NCBI GenBank assembly: GCA_030180135.1
Contig: CM058233.1
Location: forward strand, 102,403,994-102,467,993
DNA from: Orychophragmus violaceus
Lineage: Eukaryota; Streptophyta; Magnoliopsida; Brassicales; Brassicaceae
DNA length: 64,000 bases
Direction: 5' to 3'
The notes below the pieces were generated by a model, which was not told the DNA's origin, did not search any database, and saw only the letters and a program-made list of their open reading frames with translations. Position 1 is the first letter of the stretch, and each line of letters opens with the position of its first letter. Made by a program: the position numbers and the translations under genes. This document shows positions 42,557 through 54,005 of the stretch, piece by piece.

Positions 42557-45500
42557 TCAAACAAAGAACAAAGAGTCCGATACAGGGGCTAGAGATTCGA
42601 ATCGCCTCAGAGCTACTTTTGCAAGCTCATCAGCTCTCCTGTTCTCTAGTCTTGGAACATGTTCAAACATGCAATTTTGAAACAAATTTGACATTTTTTG
42701 GATGTCGATTATCAATCCATAACACTCTGGAATCTTCCTGTTGTTGTTCAGGGCCTCAATCAGGTTCCAGGAGTCTGATGCAATCCTCAATTTCAGAAAC
42801 CCTCGTCCTTTCGCATCCTTGATTGCTTCCATTACCGCCGCTGCTTCCGCCATTATAGGGTTCGCTATGTACCGGTGGGCTGCTTGGCCGAGAGCAAAGT
42901 CTTCCTCATGCTGGTTTGAGAAGCACCAGCCCATTCCCGCTTTTGATTCTCCACTTGCCCATGCCGCATCCACTTTACAGCAGATCTCATCGTCTCCTAT
43001 TTTGCTCCGGTACGTTTTCCTTGCATTGATATCTCTGTTTCCCTCACTGTCTTCCTCTTTACTCTCTTGGGCTTTCGTCCATTCCTTTGCTGAATTGATT
43101 GCTTTAGTTAGGATTTCCTGAGTTGATCCTGTTTTGTTCTCAAATATCTTGTTGTTTCTAGCCATCCAAAGTTCCCAACAGATCCAGGGAAATAGATTTC
43201 CTTGGTTGAGTCCCGTAGGAGGTAGACAAGTCCAACTCTTGGCTCTCTTTAGGACACTTTTGAACTCCTCATCTTCGTTTACTTTGATCTCAGCATTTAA
43301 CGGTGCCAGCTCCCATACCGCTCTTGCAAACGGGCAATTGAACATAAGGTGTTGTGTTGTTTCAAGTTCCGAGCATCTAATGCAACACCCCTCTTGTGTT
43401 ATCTTTCTCTTGAGCAGGTTTTCCCCTGTTGGTAAGGCTTCTCTAGCTGTCTTCCATAGAAAGAGTCTAATTTTCGGGTTTGTTTTCAGTTTCCAGACCT
43501 CCTCTACCCAGTTAAACTCCTCCTGACTTATCCTCCTTCCTGCTACGTTACTTGAGTTCTCCACCGCCGCATGATAACCAGACTTTGAAGCATATTCTCC
43601 ATCCGATGTTCCTGTCCAGTAGTAATCATCCTCTGCATCTGTTGTACTGCATCTTATACAGAGGATTTTTTCCCAAAGTTCCGGAAACAACTCCTTGATC
43701 AGGTCCTTGTTCCATCCTCCACTTTCTTCCTCCATTATGTCTTTCACCAGCCAGTTAGTTGTTCCTTTCGTTGCTGGTCCTATGATCAAATTCTCACTGT
43801 TCTCAATCAGCCACGGGTCTCTCCAGAGACTTGTCGTCTTCCCATTACCAATCAATTTCCCCATCTTCTTCTTTAGAAGTTCCTTTCCTGCTATTACACT
43901 TCTCCACCCATGGGAGCAAGTGCTTGTTGTTGATGCTTGTAGAAATTCAGTATCCTTGCAGTACTTACCCATCAATACTCTAGCAATTAAGCTCTGTGGT
44001 CTCTTCAGAATTCGCCAGCTCGTTTTGGCCAGAAGAGCTTCATTAAAAGCTTGGATTTCTCTGAAACCTATGCCTCCCTCTGATTTAGCCTTTGCCATTT
44101 CTGTCCATGCTATCCAATTCATTTTCTTCTTCTCCGAGTTGCCGTCCCACCAGAATCGGGTAAGAGCTGATTGTATACGCTTACACAATCCTATAGGCAG
44201 TTTAAAACTTGTCATTGTGTACGATGGGATAGCTGTTAGCACTGATTTTAGCATCACCAGTCTTCCTGCGTTTGACAGTCTTTTAGTGGACCAGCTTTCA
44301 GCTTTCTGCTTTATCCTGTCAACTATTGTTGCAAATAAGTCTCTCTTCTTTCTTCCAAACAACTCGGGTAGTCCTAGGTACTTCCCTTTTCCTCCTTCCT
44401 TTTGTATACCTAGTTGGTTTTTGACTCTTTCCCTTGTTTCCACACTTGTTTTTGCTGAGAAGGTAATAGCTGACTTTTCTTTATTGATTTGCTGCCCCGA
44501 AGCTCTTCCATATTCATTTAGAATCATCATCATCTTATCACAGCTTTTTTCATCAGTTTTAGTGAACAACATCGTGTCATCCGCAAACAACAAGTGGTTA
44601 ACTCTGGGACTCTGTTTTGCCACTTTTATTCCAACTAGTGTTCCGTCTTGCTCCGCCTTCTTTCACAATCCACTGAGAACCTCACTACACAAGATGAACA
44701 AATAGGGGGATAGGGGGTCTCCTTGGCGAATTCCCCTGCTTGGATAGACTCTTCCTCTTGCTTCCCCATTGATGAGGAATGAATAAGATACTGTGGTCAC
44801 GCATTGCATGATCCAGTTAATCATTTTTTCATGAAAGCCCATCTTCCTTAACACAGCCTCTATGAACCTCCATTCCAATCTGTCATAAGCTTTAGCCATA
44901 TCTGTTTTGACTGCCATTGTGCATCGTTTAGTTGCCTTTGAGTTCTTTAGGAAATGTAGTACCTCATGTGTTATCAGGATGTTGTCTGTTATGTTCCTTT
45001 TGGGCACAAAAGCAAACTGGTTCTCAGCTATTACTCCTTCCAGTAACGGTTGAATCCTTCTGGTTATGATCTTGGAGTATATCTTATAGTACACATTGCA
45101 CAAAGCAAGTGGCCTGTACTCTTTGATATTTTTTGGTCCATGTACCTTTGGTATGAGCCGAATATGGGTGTGATTTATCATGCTTGGCAACGTTCCAGTC
45201 ACAAAGAAACCTTGGATCTCCTTCACCATTTCTTCCTTTAGGTGTTTCCAGTTGGATTGATAGAAGCACGCAGAGAAACCATCAGCCCCTGGTGCTTTGT
45301 CTCTGTGAATAGAGAATAATGCTTTTCTGATCTCTTCTTCAGTTGGTATGCTTGTCATCTTTTCATTATCTTCCTCCTTAATGACCTTCTTGATAGCCTT
45401 GTTTACTGTTTCCACTGGGTCATTCGCTTCTGAGGAGAATAGCTCATCAAAGTATTTTGTGATAACCTTAGCTATTTGTTCCTCCTCAAACACTGCACAG

Positions 45501-46620
45501 CCTGTTGCATCTTCTATCACTGTGATTCGGTTTGTAGCTCTTCTTCCCCTGGTTACTGCAAAGAAGTAGCTTGTATTTTTTTCCCTAGAGCCAACCAGTT
45601 TTGCCTACTTCTTTGTCTCCAATAAGCTTCCTCTTCCTTGTAAGCTTCTTTCAATTTCTTATTTAATTCTGCCACTACTTCCTCAGCTGCATTTGGGTTA
45701 GTCATTGCTTCATTTAGCTTCTCCGACAGGCTTTCAATCTCTTTGATGTAGTTTTTATGTTTCTCCTTGTTCCACTCCATAATTGCATTTCTACATCTGC
45801 TTGTTCTATCAGCCACTGATCCTTCTCCATTTCCAGTCCAGGCTTTCTTTATCAGCAAGATGACTTCTTTGTTGTTCCTAAGGTTCCTGTCATATCTGAA
45901 CAACCGGGCACTTTTCTTTTTTCTTGGTGCAAACCGTGTCAGCACCGGTCTGTGGTCAGACCCAGTGAACTTAAGATATTCACTTCTTGCTGTCGGGAAC
46001 TTTTCAGCCCATTCGCTATTTGCCATAGCCCTATCCAGCCTGCAGTATACTCTGTGTTCACTTCTCTTCCCTCTCCAAGATAAATAGTTTCCACTATGCT
46101 TTAGATCAAAGAGGTCACAGGCTGACATAAATGTTCTGAAGTCTGAATAGGAGCCTTCCGGCCTTACTACTCCCCCTTGCTTCTCAGCTTCATTAATTAT
46201 TTCATTGAAGTCTCCAGTTAAGAACCATGCACCATTTCTTGCTTGAGCTATAGTTTGCATTTTGTCCCATATCTCCTTTCTTCTATCTCTCTCCGGTGCT
46301 CCATACACAAAAGTCGAATAGAATATTTCCTTCTTATACCTGACTTTTGTGTCTATGAAGTTTGCATTTTTCTCCAGAATGTCAATCTCTACGTCCTCTG
46401 ACCAAGCTAGAGCTAGTCCACCACTAGCATTCTCCTGAGGGCTTACCAGGCATATTCTTTCATACCTTAACTCCGCTAGTTTTGCATTCACAACTTCGTC
46501 TTGGTTCTTTGTTTCACTTAAGAAGATGATGTTTGGTTGTTTCTTCTTGTTAATGTCTTTTAGCCGTTTGAACGTTACTGGGTTGCCCAAGCCACAGCAG
46601 TTCCAGGCTACAATGGCTAA
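42557..46620 (-). pseudogene. LINE ORF2 with one frameshift and one nonsense codon
   Basis: Segment 1 (46590-45553) encodes the endonuclease: SETKNQ, GGLALAW, TGDFNEI, GSDHRPVL. The block IVAWNCCGLG is encoded just upstream, without an ATG at the usual place. A one-base shift at a purine run (about 45575-45585) breaks the frame; segment 2 (45543-44666) carries the first half of RT (DKAPGADGFSACF, DMAKAYDRLEW, GIRQGDPLSP). A TGA at 44663-44665 interrupts it, and the same frame continues through LLFADDTMLF, zf-RVT (CCIRCSELETTQHLMFNCP) and an RNase H with KVDAAW, AEAAAVMEA, ASDSW and RRADELAKVA to 42557. Apart from these lesions all motifs are kept. Confidence 0.9.
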
Positions 46621-48398
46621 GGAAGAGACTCCTCTGGTACGTGAAAATCCAGCTTGTTTTTCCTGGTGGTGCTTGTTTCCGGTCTCTCTTGGTTAGTCTC
46701 TCCTCTTCTCCTTCTCAGCCTTGTTGTTTCCTCAACACCTTGTTCTTCCTCTATCACATTTTGCGTCACCCCCAATCTGATCTCTGCTCTTCTCTTTAGA
46801 TGTACTGGAGTAGTTCTTCTTGAAGCATGTCCTTGTGCTTGTATCATCCTCTGCTTTTTCATGCACAATGCTTTCACATTCAAGGGGCTGTGGGCTATCA
46901 CCCTTTTGCTTTTCTGTTTTGCTTTACTTCTTTGAGCAGCTGATTCTGTTTCTGCGCAGCTTCTGTTGTTTTGGCCTAGGTCTTCCCTCCCAACTTCTCT
47001 GTTAACTGATTCTTCATCATCGTCTCTCAGTTTGTATCTTTGTTGGGATCCCTTTGACTTGGACTTAGCTGCCTCGATTATATTCAGGGCTGTTTCTTTC
47101 ATCATCTCTCTTTCTTCCCCTGCTTGGACCCTTAGTATTCGTGCAGCTCTTTCCACCGGGTCGCTAATGTTTATGTACTTTAGAGTGGCTTCATCCAGCT
47201 CTGCCAATACATTCTCCATTGTGGGCACTTCTAAGTTTTCATAGTCATCCGTTTCCAGGTTTCTAGCCAGCGGCCTCAGTCCCTGGTTCACTCTTACTGG
47301 TGTGACCTCTCTGTTGTAAAGTGGGGATCTTCCAATTTGGTTTTGGCTTATAATAAGCTCCCTTCTCTCAGCCATGGTTGTTCTGTCCCCCAGTCTCCCC
47401 ATTCCGGAATGGTCTCCTCTACTGGTTTCTTCATTCACCAGGTTTGTGAAGTTTTCCCTAGTCATTGTGTTTCCAGTTGGTCTCCAGACCTGATATTCTC
47501 TATTCACCCCTCTATTACCCTGCAGGTTTGTCCTGAGGTTTTGGTGGTTGCCCCATTCTCTGTTATGCCTACTTGAGTTTCTCTCTTCAGCTCCATAACT
47601 CTTAAACCCTCTCCTCTGTTGGTTTCTTTCTTGTTCATTTCTGAAGGCATAATGGGGTCTTTCTGTTCTTCTCTGGTAGTGTTCCCTATCTTGTCGGTCC
47701 TCTGAGCTCCCTCTTTCTCTCTTTTCACCTTCTTTTTTCAAAGGACAATTTTTTTCTTCGTGGGTTAGCTTGAGGCATCTCTTGCAATACTTTCCCAGCC
47801 TCTCATATTCTAGAGAGATGATTGATTCTCCTCCATTAGCATACTCTATTATTGACTCCATTATTAAGGGTTGCAGTCCATCCACAGTAACTCTCACCCT
47901 AGCCACCGCAGTTGTTATTTCATAGTCATCTAGTTGACCAACTTCTCTGCCCAGTTTCTTTACCAGTTCATCTTGCCAGTAGTGAAGAGGAAGCCCCCTT
48001 ATGCGAATCCAGAACGGGATGAGAGAGGGAAAGGTTGGTGCTATTGTTGGTTCCCATTTTTGAATAATCACCATCCACCTTGCAAACTGGTAAGGTCTGT
48101 TCTCTAGCACCTGTTTCATGTCCTCTTCAAACTCGAATCTGAACTGGAAGCAGTCCCTCCCCAGGTCAGATCCCGTAGCCTTGCCTTTCAGGTTCCACCT
48201 CCTTGACAGTTGTGGAATCATCTCCCAGAGGTTTTGAGCTGCTGGATTTGTGAGTCTCCCTATAAGGGTAAGCCTGTTTTCCCAGATCTGGTTTGTAGTG
48301 TCCAGTTCCGGGGCTCTTATTCTTATTCTTCTTCGGGGTTCCTCACCTTCAGTGCTCACCCCCTTTCCTTTCTCAGCATACGTGAAGCGATGCGCCAT
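46617..48398 (-). CDS. LINE ORF1: DUF4283 / zinc-knuckle RNA-binding protein (593 aa)
   Basis: Intact frame starting MAHRFTYAEKGKGVSTEGEE. Residues ~40-180 match DUF4283 (WENRLTLIGRLTNPAAQNLW, FQFRFEFEEDMKQVLENRPY, PFWIRIRGLPLHYW) and are followed by a CCHC knuckle CKRCLKLTHEEKNC near residue 205. The rest is Arg/Gln/Glu-rich and probably disordered. This is the standard nucleic-acid chaperone of plant L1-type elements. Its stop nearly abuts the ORF2 reading frame. Confidence 0.92.
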   Translation of the reverse strand: MAHRFTYAEKGKGVSTEGEEPRRRIRIRAPELDTTNQIWENRLTLIGRLTNPAAQNLWEMIPQLSRRWNLKGKATGSDLGRDCFQFRFEFEEDMKQVLENRPYQFARWMVIIQKWEPTIAPTFPSLIPFWIRIRGLPLHYWQDELVKKLGREVGQLDDYEITTAVARVRVTVDGLQPLIMESIIEYANGGESIISLEYERLGKYCKRCLKLTHEEKNCPLKKEGEKRERGSSEDRQDREHYQRRTERPHYAFRNEQERNQQRRGFKSYGAEERNSSRHNREWGNHQNLRTNLQGNRGVNREYQVWRPTGNTMTRENFTNLVNEETSRGDHSGMGRLGDRTTMAERRELIISQNQIGRSPLYNREVTPVRVNQGLRPLARNLETDDYENLEVPTMENVLAELDEATLKYINISDPVERAARILRVQAGEEREMMKETALNIIEAAKSKSKGSQQRYKLRDDDEESVNREVGREDLGQNNRSCAETESAAQRSKAKQKSKRVIAHSPLNVKALCMKKQRMIQAQGHASRRTTPVHLKRRAEIRLGVTQNVIEEEQGVEETTRLRRRRGETNQERPETSTTRKNKLDFHVPEESLP

Positions 48399-49374
48399 TG
48401 CAAACCAAACTTTCTCTTAATTCTTCTGAAGCTGTTTTGCGATAGAGTTTCTTTGTTAGTCTTGGTTTCTTTGTGTCTTCTTTAAGCAGTGTTGACGTGT
48501 TGCAGGTGAGTGAGTTGATGTCGTTCGGCGTTGAGACAGAACCTTTGCCACGTTAAGGTATCTGCCGGCCGAAAGTAGACGGCGAAGACCGCCGGTACAA
48601 GCAAAGTTGCCCCAAATAGGTGTGTTTTTGAAATAGTTTCCTCTTTTATCCGGTGGTTAAAGAGAGGTTACTTACTTCTTTTAACAGTAACGGGTCTCCT
48701 GGGGGCTGTGCCTGAGAGAAAAAGTCTCATTCTATTTCTCCAGAAAGCGTATCCCTATATTTGCTTTGCCCTTGAAAGGATAACCTTTACCAAAAGGCTT
48801 CATTTTAAAATAAAATATATAAATGTATTTATATCCAAAACCATATTATATTGTAGTATCTTCTTTAGAAGAATATATATACATTATATATATTTATCTG
48901 ATACGCAGTGGATATGGGGCGTTTAATAATATATAAGTAATGTGAATAAGAAGTAAAGAAGAGTAGTTGCAGTGTGAGCAGGTGCACATCCAAAGCAGAG
49001 AGCCCACATGCGACCATAACAAGATCAACGATTGAGCCTTGATCATTTATCTTTCATGTATCCGAATCTTAGGACTTGGCTGGGTGGGCCTCCACGCCCA
49101 CAGATGTCAAATAGATGTACCCTTCAGTTATTGTGTGATGTATCATTCAGTTGTTGTGTGAGTGAGATCATAAATTCTTAAGGGAAAATATGGGGTAGGG
49201 ACACATTTTCACTTTTTTCTATATTTTTGTCGGTTTTACATTTATGTGTACAATTTTTAACCTTAATATTTGATGGCAAAAAGGAAAAATTTCCGTAAAA
49301 TATTGACCTCTCTTGGTTAGAGTATAGTTTGACCAATTTTATTTTTCCTAAAAATATATACAAAATAATAATTT

Positions 49375-49420
49375 GACAAATAGTTTCTTTTTTTTTCTTG
49401 TCACCGACAATTAGTTTCTT
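49375..49420 (-). mobile_element. tail-only retroposon footprint (minus strand)
   Basis: gacaaatagtttctt (49375-49389) and gacaattagtttctt (49406-49420) bracket 16 bp reading GGTGACAAG plus seven A on the minus strand; 14 of 15 TSD bases match. Confidence 0.6.
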
Positions 49421-49446
49421 ATTATTATTTTTTGACAAAAAGAAGA

Positions 49447-49494
49447 GAGTTCTTATAGTTTTTTTTTTTTGATTAGAGCGAGTTCTTATAGTTT
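49447..49494 (-). mobile_element. tail-only retroposon footprint (minus strand)
   Basis: gagttcttatagttt at 49447-49461 and 49480-49494 is a perfect 15-bp repeat around 18 bp reading GCTCTAATC plus nine A on the minus strand. It is 27 bp from the previous footprint. Confidence 0.65.
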
Positions 49495-49692
49495 GTCTCT
49501 CAATCATTTAAATCTAACGTATAAATTATAGTTTGGAATTTAATATAATCTTTCTTTATCCAGTTATCATATCCTATTAAATTTTATTGGTTTATGTCAT
49601 TAATCGGATCATTTATCTCCTGCCTCATTTTATAGCTTGTACAATTTCAGTATAATAGTTTATATTATAGTTTTAATAGATAATTCATTTAC

Positions 49693-49870
49693 AAAAGGTT
49701 AGTTTTTTTTTTTTTTGCCATAATCCAGAGTATCCAGACCTTATCAAAGTGGATCCTAACTAGGTATTGCACCCATTTTAGATGATAACCGTAAGTGTTT
49801 TCCTGAAAGTCAGTGATATCCTTAGTTTAATTTTCCGATGGTCACAAAAATTCGAAAAAGTTAGTTTTTT
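49693..49870 (-). mobile_element. probable ~146-bp retroposon with T-run (minus strand)
   Basis: aaaaggttagttttt near 49693 and aaaaagttagttttt near 49855 (14 of 15) flank about 146 bp that begin with a T-run then gccataatccagag. No Pol III boxes. TSD limits are blurred by T-runs on both sides, so confidence is moderate. Confidence 0.5.
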
Positions 49871-50187
49871 TTTTCAAATCAAAATATGTAGTAGTGTTTG
49901 TGTTAATATTACCATTGTATCACTACCAAATTCAATTATGTATATTACAACAATCAGCAAAGTTAGTTCTTTTTAGGATGAATGAGTGTACACACACTAT
50001 TCATTCCTAGTTTTTAAAGCAGAAAAACGCTTGACCAAGTAAATCAATAAAAATGTTTTTTTTTCAGGGCCAATGACTCAATGGAGGCATATACCAAAAT
50101 AAAAGTTTTGTCTAAAGACCAAATTTCGTAGAAAAGAAAATTATTTAAAAAAGGTAACTCCGGAAGCTGCATTATTTGGTCGACCTA

Positions 50188-50230
50188 TCTATACTATTAA
50201 AAGAAGGGGAATGGTCCTCCTTCTCACCTA
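50188..50230 (+). mobile_element. possible Helitron 5' end upstream of bHLH126
   Basis: A|TCTATACTATTAAAAGAAGG at 50188 is the classic Brassicaceae Helitron 5' terminus preceded by A. No matching hairpin-CTAG 3' end was found nearby, so this is either a truncated element or a fortuitous match. It lies 209 bp upstream of the bHLH126 ATG. Confidence 0.45.
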
Positions 50231-50396
50231 AAGGAGACAGAGAGAACCATTTGTTTCTTTAAGGCACCATCCTTTAATAAACAAAAAATAATAACTAACG
50301 AGTAAACAATACAAGAAATTCAAATTAAATTACTATAGGATATAACCACAAAATCCTGTGGAGATCTGGTATTGTTAAGGCTCAAAGTTATAAAAT

Positions 50397-51281
50397 ATGG
50401 ATCCTTATCAGGATCCTAATCCGAAAGGGTACCATAGACAGAGGTCTTTTGTCTCAGCCGGCGACGGTGGCAGCAGCGGCGGCTCCGATATGCCCCATGG
50501 AACAGTTGACAATAAGCAGAAGAAGAAGCTTCTCCACCGCGACATTGAACGCCAGAGAAGACAAGAAATGGCTACACTCTTTGCTTCTCTTCGTACTCAC
50601 CTACCTCTCCAATACATCAAGGTTCATATTCTTACTCAATCTTTTTGTCTCAAATTTTATTATTTTCCCTATATCAAGAAACCAAGATTTGATGGGATTT
50701 GGCTTCTAGGGTTATGAATATGTATTTTCTTTTCTTTTTTTCTTGAATTTTTTAGGGGAAGAGAGCTGTTTCGGATCATGTAAACGGAGCGGTGAATTTC
50801 ATTAAGGATACGGAAACACGGATTAAAGAACTCAGTGCAAGAAGAGACGAGCTAAGTAGAGAAACATGTCAGAGATATAAATCGGATCCGGATCCGGATC
50901 CAGCAAGAACTGCATCCGAGTTAGGCAAATTGGTTCCCGCGAGTGTGATGGTGCAACCGTGTGTGAGCGGTTTCGAAGTGGCGGTGAGCAACCACTCGTC
51001 AGGTCCCGAAGCTTTGCCACTCTCAAGAGTGCTTGAGGCACTTCAAGCTCAAGGGCTTGAAGTCATCAGCTCTCTCACCACAAGAGTCAATGAGAGGCTC
51101 ATGCACACTATTAAAGTCGAGGTATGGTTACAACATATATGCCATCATGTCAATTGCAGTTTATCTAGGGTTTTCACTTTATTAGCTATATTCATTACAG
51201 GTTAATAGTTTTGGATGCTTGGACTTAGCTTGGTTGCAGCAGAAGCTAGTTGAAGAGTTGATACTTTCGACGGGGTACTAA
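50397..51281 (+). CDS. bHLH126: bHLH transcription factor, bHLH126-like
   Basis: Exons 50397-50621, 50756-51121 and 51201-51281 give 223 aa. N-terminus MDPYQDPNPKGYHRQRSF is followed by the basic region LLHRDIERQRRQEMA (His-Glu-Arg present), helix 1 TLFASLRTHLPLQYI, loop GKRAVSDH and helix 2 VNGAVNFIKDTETRIKEL. The C-terminal part (PASVMVQPCVSGFEVAVSNH..., ending ELILSTGY) is the ACT-like region of the group. Identity to Arabidopsis bHLH126 (At4g25410) is high from memory. Gene structure (introns in the loop and near the C-terminus) equals that of bHLH118 at 38663, showing a tandem duplicate pair. Confidence 0.93.
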
Positions 51282-52182
51282 TAATTACGAAACATAACAT
51301 TCTTAATCCTAAAGACTTCTTCATCGTATGATCTCTTTTCCCAAGTACTCTTTTGTCCGTTGTAGGTTTGGATTTTATCATTTTAACTAAACATAAACTT
51401 ATTTTCAATTTATTTGATTTACTTATTAGATTTGGTATTGAAGCTTGTTATAGTGGATATAAACAAAATGTGTTTTTGTAGATACCATGTCAAGGATAAA
51501 CATATGTTATATATCTATATATGTTGGATATGGCGGCGTATATATTTTTCATGCAATTTACAACAGAACTATAGGTGATGTTCTAACTAATTATTCATGG
51601 TAAATGTGCTAATGCAGAAATATCTAATGTTTTCATGAAACTTCATATTTGGAGCGGGTCCTGAAATTCATAGGCGTAGCTTCGGTTTAAACAAGTTCAG
51701 CTTTTGGTTTTCAAAAGGATTTTATGGGTAGGTCATAATGTTCACCATCATTCACCGCCCACACCGTGAAGGCGAGTGTATGATTTGAGCATTTTTCTTA
51801 CAATGTAAATTTTTTTTTGTTTTTTTTACGTTTTGTTGATTACCTCCAAATTTCATCTATCATGTTTCCCTTTTATTTTAAATTTTTTTGTGGCATTTCA
51901 TTGTTATGTTTTCATGCGTTTTTGTGTGTGTGTGCATGGATATAAGGTTTTATATAATACTAAAATACATCCCATGAATCAATAAATCCTACTGGAAGCC
52001 AAAATGGGAAAGGTCATAAAAGCCAACGCGACAGCATAATATACCACATAGTTTTATCCAGAAAAGTATGAAATAGACCCATTACATATAGTCTACTGAT
52101 TTGCGTTAACATTATCGTTGTGTTGATGTAATTCATATCTGCAAAATGTAATCGTTTTGAGTGTACGGAAGTTGATAACCGT

Positions 52183-52226
52183 AACACATTTATATGCATT
52201 AACAAAAAAAAACACATTTATATGCA
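52183..52226 (+). mobile_element. tail-only retroposon footprint (plus strand)
   Basis: aacacatttatatgca at 52183-52198 and 52211-52226, perfect over 16 bp, flank only ttaacaaaaaaa (12 bp). Confidence 0.68.
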
Positions 52227-52575
52227 CATAATGATACCAAAGACATCGCTATTGCGAAATTTCAAGTCATATACGTAAATGTCAGGATACCGTATCCTGG
52301 ATACGAGTATATCCTCCTCAGGCCAATGTAAATGACAAAACAAATGTACATCTATAAACAGATACCTCTCAGCAAACATCGGCCATAAATATCCTCATAT
52401 CTTCAGTGAAATTCTGGTGAGTGGTAACTTTAAGGTTGACAAAAAAGAGTTACATAGACGATATATCTAAAAACATTAAACCTATTATTATTAAGGAACC
52501 CAATAATGTTGCATGACATATATGCAAGCAAAAGTATGAGAAAATCCACTGTAATATTGCTCACTTATACGGTTA

Positions 52576-52635
52576 TACCAATACTAGTTTTTTTTTTTTT
52601 TTTTTTTTTAAAAAGGTCTTACCAATACTAGTTTT
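52576..52635 (-). mobile_element. tail-only retroposon footprint (minus strand)
   Basis: taccaatactagtttt at 52576-52591 and 52620-52635, perfect over 16 bp, flank 28 bp that read AGACCTTTTT followed by a run of A on the minus strand. Confidence 0.65.
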
Positions 52636-53259
52636 GATCTAAACAAATTGTTAAACGCGGTTTATTAAAAACATACATATTGTTAAACGCTTATGATAAT
52701 CACCATGATTGTTCTGAAAAGAGCATATTGCCACAACGAAAAAGCAAAGATTCAATGCATGATAGAGCCACCTTTTATTTTATAATCTTTATATTAATTT
52801 GTTATTCAACCGCGAAATATATACAATCACAAAATCTTCATTTCTTTTGTAGTTCATGATACTACACAATATTATACATATCCCCAAAATCTTGGTTTCT
52901 TTTGCCTCTTCTTTTCCTATTCGTCCGTTAGCATACAAACAGAATCACATAAAATTATAATAGTAACTCAATATTTTGATTATATCTAATTAATACACTT
53001 TAGTTACTTATATACAAGTCTCACGAACTTGAGCGAAGTTGACAGCAGTCCAATGTTTTACGCACTTACGTAAGAGATGCGCATGTTGAGTGGTTGAGAC
53101 CTCTTTGATATTCGTTTGATATCTTCAATTATATCATTATTGGTAATTAAATTAATTAAGTATCAACTATTAAATCAGATTGTGTTCCAATAAAAATTGT
53201 CTCAAACGTTTGATATACTAACATGGTGCGATCAAACATTATTAACATATAAATTTTCA

Positions 53260-54005
53260 AAAAATTTAAAAAATTATCAATTTAATTTAATAACAATAAT
53301 ATTATAAAAATCTATATCAAACTATTTGTAATTAAATATAGATACAAACATTATTATACTTAATCTCCTATTAAAACATTTTATAGTTTATTCTGAAATG
53401 AAATTAATAACAACAAAATAAATTATACATATATATTTATACAATATATAATATTATCATTTATATATAAATTCAAAATTATATAAATAATACAAATTTA
53501 TTATATAAATTGTATTATCTATAACAACCATATTTATAATATTTAAAAAATTTCATAAATATTTTCATATTTATCATCTTATTTTTTATTTTTATTCAAA
53601 ATAACATATATCTCATAAATTTTAAATAAAATAAAATTATATATGTATAAATATTTTAATTTTTAAATTATTTTATTGTTTAAATTTATCCAAATCTAAA
53701 ATTCATATAACTAACAATAATTTACTATATAATTTTTTATACACTATAGTCATAGTTATTAATATTAAAAACTCATAATTCAAAAAGATTTTTCATATTT
53801 ATCGTCTTATCTTTTTATTTATTTTATCCAGATGATGTATATCTTTAAAATAAAAACTAATATAATAAATAATAAAATTATAAATATAAATTAAGGTTAA
53901 TATTGTAAAAAACCTAATTTCATTAATGATAATTTAGTAATCAATCAATTTAAGAGATTTGAGAGTGAATATAAGGCCAAAAGGACTTTCTATTTAATAT
54001 AAAGA
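53260..54005 (-). mobile_element. AT-rich Helitron-like repeat, copy 1
   Basis: The minus strand begins A|TCTTTATATTAAATAGAAAG at 54005, a variant of Helitron 5' ends in Brassicaceae. About 750 bp of AT-rich sequence follow and are shared with the copy at 55080-55746 (ataatattataaaaat-tatat, acattattat, attttatagtttatt). The 3' hairpin end was not found. Confidence 0.5.

Larger units (their letters stand above)
42505..48773 (-). mobile_element. Near full-length LINE (minus strand) with DUF4283 ORF1 and damaged ORF2
   Basis: atttgctttgccctt occurs at 42505-42519 and 48759-48773, a 15-bp TSD. The 6.24-kb insert has, on the minus strand, a ~360-bp 5' UTR, ORF1 (48398-46617), ORF2 (about 46620-42557) and an 18-base A-tail (the T-run at 42517-42534). 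Only two inactivating lesions were found in ORF2. It separates the two bHLH genes, which are adjacent in Arabidopsis. Confidence 0.92.
48774..50187. other. intergenic DNA
   Basis: AT-rich; no gene seen. Contains two tail-only footprints at 49375-49494 and a probable short retroposon at 49693-49870. Confidence 0.55.
51282..53130. other. bHLH126 3' flank and intergenic DNA
   Basis: No gene. Carries two tail-only footprints (52183-52226, 52576-52635) and a 12-bp direct repeat attgttaaacgc at 52647-52658 and 52679-52690 around 20 bp. Confidence 0.55.

Noticed and set aside
52647..52690. 12-bp repeat around 20 bp as another tail-only insertion
   Set aside because: The insert does not end in an A-run, so it may be simple duplication.
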